A stretch of 13,304 bases of DNA from NCBI GenBank assembly GCA_027596945.1, contig JADGJH010000660.1, positions 2,301-15,604 on the forward strand, given 5' to 3'. The position numbers were made by a program, and so were the translations under genes. Positions 8,127 to 13,304 of the stretch are shown piece by piece (the stretch's first letter is position 1; every line of letters begins with the position of its first letter). The notes under the pieces were generated by a model. That model was not told the origin of the DNA and ran no database searches. It saw only the letters and a list, made by a program, of their open reading frames with translations. Origin of the DNA: Physocladia obscura (taxonomy: Eukaryota > Chytridiomycota > Chytridiomycetes > Chytridiales > Chytriomycetaceae).

Positions 8127-9122
8127 TTAACGAGACTTGGCCTGCACTTTTGGTGCTGCACCTTTCATTTGCTGTTTAGAAACATTTCCCTTCTGAGCTG
8201 CCTTGACTTTGGTCAATTCGGCTTTCTTTTTGTCCTGAGCTGCCTTCTTGGCATCCTTGGACTTGGCAACTGCTGCTTGACGAAGAGAAGCACGGATTTC
8301 TGGCTTCTGGTTCTTCTTGGCCTTAATTGAGTCCAAAGTAGCTCCTACAACGGCACGCTGGGCCTTAACGGTGCGGCGAGTACGCTTCTTGGCAGCCTCT
8401 TCAGCCTGACCCTTCTTGTGCAGACGGCGGAAAACGATAGTCCAAGAAAGCTTGGATGGCTTCTTTCTCTGGAGAAAGAGAGATTCGCACTTTCCATTCA
8501 ACAAACGGTAAGACTATTGTGGTGAAAATTCGCATCGATTAATTTAATGTTCGCGAAAAAACGGGAGTAATGCTGATCCATCAACAAGCTTCGATAATTG
8601 TATATGTTGAAAGGAGACAATACTAACTCTGCTGTCGGACTTTACGAAAGTCTTTCCATGACCTGGGTAGATTTTGAATCCAGAGAAATTACAAATCTGA
8701 TAAAACGTAATAAATTAGGATCTTTCAATATTGTAGCGTGTGGACGCTTTAATTGCATTCGATAGGTCCGGTTGTTACCTCAGTTCTGATCGTGGATTAA
8801 TAGGGTGAAAATGAGTTCGAAGTTAGTAATATGGAAATAAGACGACGGGGGGGAGCATCAAAGATTAAACAGATCGATCAGAATCCAGGAAGATATTCTA
8901 ATAATTTCGGTAATCTAAGACAGCGGTATTTTATGACCCACACAAGTACACATCTTCCAATCATGAAGTGAGCATATAACCATCCCCATCGTGAAAGCCA
9001 TCCCTGCAACCACAACAATACTTTTGTAGCGTAATTCTTTTGTGGTGATACGATGGGACAAAGATGCGAATGCAGATAAGTAGTTGAGAGTGCATGTTGA
9101 CAGGAGAGCGTTTCAACCTCAT
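8127..9122 (-). CDS. RPL24: 60S ribosomal protein eL24, five coding exons including a 7-nt microexon
   Basis: A cytosolic large-subunit protein that forms bridges to the small subunit. The model in transcript order is 9122-9118 (ATGAG), 8785-8779 (AACTGAG), 8696-8628 and 8513-8127. That is four coding segments by my count once the two tiny ones are included; the fifth-exon wording in the call would need a 5' untranslated exon. The product is exactly 155 aa, the usual fungal length. It begins MRTEICNFSG, then FKIYPGHGKTFVKSDSR, then LLNGKCESLFLQRKKPSKLS, the classic eL24 core, followed by the RRLHKKG motif and a Lys/Ala-rich C-terminal helix. Introns are 332, 82 and 114 bp; the first has a TTACTAAC branch site 36 nt before its acceptor. 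The first donor, GTTGAA, is weak. The two tiny exons are inferred because no ATG precedes the core in frame and the joined start fits the family. Confidence 0.9.
8888..9073 (-). other. Candidate structured RNA inside eL24 intron 1
   Basis: Two consecutive foldable segments on the transcribed strand. The first (9073-8972) has four nested pairings: GCAT/ATGC, CATC/GATG, CCCATCGT/ACGATGGG and ACCACAA/TTGTGGT. The second (8958-8888) is closed by GGAAGAT/ATCTTCC. Ribosomal-protein introns often host snoRNAs, and a two-hairpin layout resembles H/ACA RNAs, but I see no clear ANANNA hinge, no 3' ACA box, and no exact C/D box pair. It is unclassified. Confidence 0.3.
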
Positions 9123-9144
9123 TTTGGGAAAATTTCTCCCAAAA
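9122..9144 (-). promoter_or_regulatory. Hairpin abutting the eL24 start codon
   Basis: TTTTGGGA and TCCCAAAA form a perfect 8-bp stem with a 7-nt loop directly before the coding sequence. The last A of the 3' arm is the A of the ATG. In the mRNA it could hinder initiation or be a protein-binding site; in DNA it could be a promoter palindrome. Confidence 0.5.
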
Positions 9145-9346
9145 AGATTATAGAATTCACTCCACTTATTGGAAGTTATTTTTGTTGTTAAAGTTAGTAG
9201 GTCAACTTAAATTATTCAGGGATTATGGGAGTATCAGGGTGATTAGAATATTTACTTCACAGTAAAAGGGGAAGCAGCGAAATAAGTAGTGTATTTATGG
9301 AAAACGCTAAAAAAAACCCCCCTTTACAATAAATTTATAAGAAATA

Positions 9347-9352
9347 TTTATT
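9347..9352 (-). terminator. Polyadenylation signal of the helicase gene
   Basis: AATAAA on the minus strand, about 26 nt after the helicase stop codon, leaving roughly 200 bp for its 3' end plus the eL24 promoter. Confidence 0.55.
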
Positions 9353-9377
9353 TCCGCACTCCTATTCAAAATCGATC

Positions 9378-12070
9378 TTAGTTCCCAGAACTTCCATAGT
9401 TTCCACTTTCTCTATTTTCCTCCAAGCTTCCGGCATTATTTCTCGTTTTGCCACCCTTTTTTTTATCCTGCCCTGCGGTATAAGTATGTGTCCCATCCAG
9501 CAAATCAGGCATTTGACTTGGCAATAAAAGCTCGATTCCTCCCTTCCCAGCCCACACAACACCGCCCAACAAAAATTTTCCATGGTCAAGCTCTTTGATT
9601 TTTTCAGACTTGATATCAACGAGCATTCCAGTTCCATCGGCCAAAAGCTTGTACCCAAATGCATCGGTGATAGTGATGTCTGGGTGGTGTTTTTTCATTG
9701 TTTCCTTGATGAAGCCGGGATTTCGGAGCTTTTCTCCCGCTTTGAATAATACTGTGACAAATCCATCGGCTGCTGACATGAGTGAGCGCACCGGAAATGG
9801 CTTTGTCGTGTTGCAGATGACAGCTAACGCGGAACTAACTGCCAAAACAGGATCATTGTGGTATGCGGCTAAAAGAGATTCAGCACTGTCAGTAAAGTAT
9901 GCAAGTGCTTCTGGGTGAACTGTTTTAAGTGTATCCATAAATTCCGAGCAACGATTCTTGACAATGTCTTTTGGTTGTGGTGCACCGTACTTTTTGAATG
10001 TGACGCCTTTTTATTTCTTTAAAAAACATCAAGAAACAAAAGTAACGCAAACCTGCTTTGCTTGTGATCATTCCGAGTAACCATTCTTGATTCGGCTTGT
10101 AAAACGTGACACAAATTCCAGATTTTCCAGCACGGCCTGTACGACCACTTCGGTGGACATAAGTCTCAACGTCTGCCGGCGGTTCACAATTGATAACCAA
10201 ATCAACTTCTGGGATGTCAACTCCACGCGCACAAACATTTGTCGTTACTAAACATCTGAATTTGCCGTCTCTAAATCCTTGAATCGATGCTTCGCGTGTG
10301 CTCTGCTGAATATCGCCGTGCAAAACTTGTGTACCAAATGCTTGCAACTTTGCATTGAGTCCAAGTTCGTTTGCTTCATTTCGTGTTTCCACAAATACAA
10401 TTGTGCGACCGTTGTTGCCACGTCCGTGAACTGCGACAATATCACCAAGCATGTCGGCGCGTCCTTCATATCGCGATGGGATACAGAAATGTTCCACACG
10501 TTCGCTCGTTATGAGTTTTTCTGTGCCTACTAAATCAATTGTTTCAAAATCTGGCTTCATAAATTTGGCAATCGCTGAGGTGATCCAGTCTGGAACAGTC
10601 GCGCTAAATAATAATGTTTGAAGAGGGTGAGTTTCTGTTGTTTGCTGACTTCCTTTTTGCTGGAACACTTGTTCAAGAATTTTCTCCATTGACTAAACCG
10701 TTGTGTATGTGCGTATTAGTGTTGTTTTCGTTTCGTTAATATCATTTGTAGCAATAAAATGCGAATATACTTATTACCTCAGCAAACCCAACATCAACCA
10801 TCATGTCACATTCGTCAATGACCATAAACTTAAGGTTATGCAATTTGATATTTCCTCGATCAACATGATCAATCAAGCGGCCTGGTGTTCCGATCACAAT
10901 ATCAACACCAGCGCGAAGTGATGTGACTGAAAAAAAGTCAATATTACAATAACGAGACGAAAAAAAAAAAAGAGATCATTTTGATCACTTACTTTGTGAT
11001 TCATACGCAGAACCTCCGTAAATAACAAGACATTTCAACTCTCCAGCCGATATGTTCTCAAATTCTCGAAACACCTGATTGGCAAGTTCGCGTGTTGGTG
11101 CCATGACCAACGCCAATGGTACACGACCGCGCTTGGAGTACGCATTCCAATTGTTTTGTTTATCGCGTTTTAAAGTTTCGACAATCGGAAGAGCAAAAGC
11201 TAGAGTTTTCCCTGTTCCGGTCCTTGCACGTCCCAAAACATCATTTCCAGCCATTGTCGTCTTGAAACAGGCTGCTTGAATTGGAAATAGATTTTTTCGC
11301 CCAGAACCAACGAGGGCGTCAATAGTTGATCGAGTGAGATTGTAGCTGGAAAATTCGAGGCTACTGTCCTTGATTTTGTTCGAGTTTTCGTCCATTAAAT
11401 CTGCGAAAGGTTCTATTTTAGACTTTTTCGAATAATTGCTCTTCGTGTCATTTTCAGCTTTGTGATGATTGCTTTTATTTTTCGATGACTCGTAAATAAA
11501 AGACGTGTGGGCATCATTAAACGTTTCAGCAAATAAGTCGACATTATTGCTGTCGTTTTTAGCATCTTCATCAGTCCTGTTGGAATGCTTCAACTTTTTT
11601 GACTTCTTTTTGGGAGGGTCAGACTCGGAATTGCTGTGACTGTCGCCGTTACTCAAATCTTTATCTCCTCCATCTTTAAATTTTTTCGACCTCTTTTTTG
11701 GCACCTCTTGAACGTCCGAATCAGCTTCAATTTTATCTTTTGCTTTTTTTTTATCCGATTTTTTCTTTTTCGCAGCATCAGCAGATTCGTTTTCGGAGTC
11801 GACGGAAGTAGACTTTTTTGACGATGACAAATCAACTAAATCTACTTCATCACTGTCATGCCGTCGTTTTTTTGAGGATTTGAGAACAGAATCTTGATCG
11901 GACACATCACTCTCTTTTTTCTTTTTTTTTTTCTTGTCTTTCTTGACCACGTCGAGATTAAAGTTTGACGACTGTTCAATGCCCTCGTCAGCATCATCAC
12001 GATTTTCGTGGTCTCTGTGCTTCGATTTTTTCGACTTCTTCGTGGCTTCTTTCGATTCTGTCGAGGTCAT
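9378..12070 (-). CDS. DDX21/DDX50-type nucleolar DEAD-box RNA helicase with GUCT domain, 831 aa
   Basis: An ATP-dependent RNA helicase of the DDX21 (RNA helicase II/Gu) family, expected in the nucleolus in rRNA transcription or processing. Exons are 12070-10993, 10926-10778, 10692-10053 and 10006-9378; introns of 66, 85 and 46 bp are GT-AG and all phases agree. Residues 1 to about 230 are Lys/Asp/Ser rich with several KKKSKK-type basic clusters (nuclear or nucleolar targeting). Helicase motifs run in order: ARTGTGKT (about 282-289), PTREL (325-329), TPGR (373-376), DECD (397-400), SAT (439-441), ARGVD, and HRSGRTGR (589-596). From about 623, GVTFKKYGAPQPKDIV opens the GUCT domain, including SAADGFVTVLF. 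The tail is short and lacks the long FRGQR/RGG repeats of vertebrate DDX21. Motif II is DECD where vertebrate DDX21 has DEVD. The start is ATG 12070; the frame runs further upstream but without another ATG. Confidence 0.93.
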
Positions 12071-12218
12071 TTTGGGGAGTAAAAAAAGAAAGAAAAAACA
12101 AAACACAAAATATTTTTCATTTGAAAAACAAAAGAATTGTTTAAAGCAAATTGGTTAAAAGTTGTCGCTGGCAAAAAATGAGCAAGTCAGAAATGATGTT
12201 CATTTTCACCCAAAAACT

Positions 12219-12247
12219 AAATTCAAGTTGAACTTCAAATTGAATTT
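12219..12247. repeat. Short inverted repeat between divergent genes
   Basis: AAATTCAA and TTGAATTT are perfect complements 13 nt apart, just before the ATG at 12253. They lie near the left edge of the CpG-poor block. The sequence is AT-rich, so chance is likely. Confidence 0.4.
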
Positions 12248-12252
12248 CAGAA

Positions 12253-12914
12253 ATGGCTGATGACAATCCATTGGATAAGGATGAACCTCCAAGATCTGAT
12301 GGCTCAAACTCCCCTATTGACAAAATCAATGATACAAAGTTCACTGCCACAGTCACTGAGAGAAAACTCACCAAAGAAGGCAGCAAGACAGTTCCAGAAA
12401 ACAAACTCTTGACAATCACAAGTATACAAAAGAGATCATTGGAGTATGTACATGTAAGTTTTCTCTGTGAAGTATTTGGAAAGATCGGCAAACCAATTTC
12501 ATTCCTCACTTACTGCAAGCCAAACAAAAGAGTCAAAACAGAGACATATTGTTGATACAATCTGAATTTGAGAAGTTTCTCAAGTACATCTATGGATCAA
12601 AGGTGGGGAACTGGGTGGTTGGTGTGGAGTTTGGCTCAGCATCAAAATCAGTCACTGAGATCTCCACTTCCAAAAAGGGTGTCACATCAACACCAGATAA
12701 CTCAAGGGGAAAAAGACAGGCAATGGCGCCATTACAATCAACAAACACTACAACCCACACTCCTATTCCAGCATCTGGAACAACTTTTAAAGATGATGAC
12801 AACTACTTTGATTTTGAAGATATTAACACTGACAAAGTGGATGCTGTTGCTGCCAAATTGGATGAGTTATTTGAGTTGTATGGAACAAAAACAGGTCCAG
12901 GAGCTCTTATCTGA
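12253..12914 (+). CDS. Hypothetical protein, probable two-exon gene, 194 aa
   Basis: No family recognised. The first frame opens with ATG 12253 (MADDNPLDKDEPPRSDGSNS). A perfect GTAAGT donor follows codon CAT at 12453, and an acceptor at 12529-12530 (AAAAG) joins it in frame to SQNRDILLIQSEFEKFLKYI, running to TGA at 12912. The product is 194 aa: an acidic disordered N-terminus, a short possibly helical core around exon 2, a Ser/Thr-rich linker, an acidic stretch (DDDNYFDFEDIN) and a final helix (KLDELFELYG). No membrane segment or catalytic motif is seen. Without splicing, the first frame would stop near 12553 and the second would lack an ATG, so a frameshifted relic is the alternative. CpG is strikingly rare here compared with all neighbours, which hints at a methylated repeat or foreign DNA. 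The gene is divergent from the helicase, 182 bp apart. Confidence 0.45.
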
Positions 12915-13061
12915 TGAGATTTAGCAGGAAACAATATACTCCTTGATGGAGAACTTCCACAACTTTGGGCTGAGTCAATTGTAAATTTTGACTGTGGTCA
13001 TATGAAAACCCTAGGCACACATTTTTAATGAAATAGGTGAACGGCATGATGGAAGCAACTA
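12915..13061 (+). pseudogene. Interrupted coding-like stretch
   Basis: After the TGA at 12912 a second TGA follows at once. The same frame then reads DLAGNNILLDGELPQLWAES and onward to a TAA at 13026, after which several stops cluster to 13049. The composition looks coding and matches the preceding gene, but the frame cannot be joined by a plausible intron. It may be decayed coding DNA, a 3' untranslated region, or part of a gene with unseen splicing. Confidence 0.3.
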
Positions 13062-13304
13062 ATGAAAACCCTCCTAAAACAAGACAATTTTCTTCCTTGT
13101 CAAAAAAACAGCATCATCTCTGGGTCTCCAGCCAATATCATTATTAACAATGACTTTTCTGCATTGGCAGATGTGTTTTCTCAGAGCGCGCCAAATGTGG
13201 CACCAAGGTATTCTATTGGATTGAGTGCTGGTAAATTTCCTCCTCGAAACTATGCATTTTCAAGCACTGAAGAATTGTTGGATGATCTTGGAAAAAAATT
13301 AAAA
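13062..13304 (+). CDS. Partial open frame running off the window end
   Basis: An open frame of 81 codons from ATG 13062 reaches the window edge without a stop. The most protein-like part begins near 13110 (SIISGSPANIIINNDFSAL), followed by APRYSIGLSAGKFPPRNYAF and an acidic/basic helix ending LLDDLGKKLK. A possible acceptor (AAAACAG, ending at 13111) preceded by a CTAAT-like branch site suggests it may be an internal exon of a longer gene instead of starting at this ATG. No family recognised. Confidence 0.35.
   Translation, partial: MKTLLKQDNFLPCQKNSIISGSPANIIINNDFSALADVFSQSAPNVAPRYSIGLSAGKFPPRNYAFSSTEELLDDLGKKLK

Noticed and set aside
8106..8330. Plus-strand frame with Leu/Cys-rich product opposite eL24
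   Set aside because: It is the antisense of the conserved Lys/Ala-rich eL24 C-terminus.
8094..9266. 13-bp direct repeat ACTTCACAGTAAA at 8094-8106 and 9254-9266, flanking eL24
   Set aside because: About one repeated 13-mer is expected by chance in 13 kb, more with AT bias, and nothing else is shared around the copies.
9160..9270. Possible intron in the eL24 5' leader, from TACTAAC at 9193-9199 on the minus strand and a GTAAAT donor
   Set aside because: Ribosomal-protein genes often have such introns, but donor and acceptor are weak and there is no coding constraint to test it.
12253..12555. Frameshift as the reason the first frame of the right-end gene stops at 12553-12555
   Set aside because: A GTAAGT donor after 12453 and an AAAAG acceptor ending at 12530 rejoin the frame exactly, so an intron is simpler, though not proven.
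1..13304. tRNA, rRNA, CRISPR or bacterial operon signals
   Set aside because: No tRNA B-box, rRNA-like sequence or spaced repeats were found, and the spliced genes show this is eukaryotic nuclear DNA.

Overview
This is a eukaryotic nuclear window. It is gene-dense and AT-rich between genes. The genes are broken by short GT-AG introns (46-114 bp, with two longer ones of 180 and 332 bp), often with CTAAC/CTAAT-like branch sites. A Prm10-like ThrE transporter with a long low-complexity N-terminus and a Pho85-type cyclin-like protein point to a fungus. A DDX21-type helicase with a GUCT domain fits an early-diverging fungal lineage better than a yeast. The lineage is inference; no marker here fixes the species.

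Layout, left to right: an A/T homopolymer stretch (1-175); a small unknown serine-rich gene on + (176-691); a convergent seven-exon ThrE/Prm10-type membrane transporter on - (4088-848); a divergent promoter region (4089-4650); cytochrome c oxidase subunit 6B (COX12) in four exons on + (4651-5236); a cyclin-box protein on - (6750-5467); a gene-free AT-rich stretch (6751-8126) ending in a nested palindrome; ribosomal protein eL24 on - (9122-8127) with a 5-nt first coding exon and a 7-nt microexon; a DDX21/GUCT nucleolar DEAD-box helicase on - in four exons (12070-9378); and a CpG-poor block on + (about 12170 to the end) with an unrecognised, probably spliced gene and broken or partial reading frames.

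The recognised genes are unlinked housekeeping functions, as usual in a eukaryote: respiration (COX12), translation (eL24), ribosome biogenesis or RNA remodelling (DDX21-like), cell-cycle or nutrient signalling (cyclin) and transport (ThrE-like). eL24 and the helicase lie in tandem 255 bp apart and both serve ribosome production, but no shared regulation is visible. I found no bacterial-style defence system, CRISPR array, rRNA or tRNA. The least explained parts are the eL24 locus (microexon, structured intron, start-codon hairpin, downstream palindrome) and the CpG-depleted right end.
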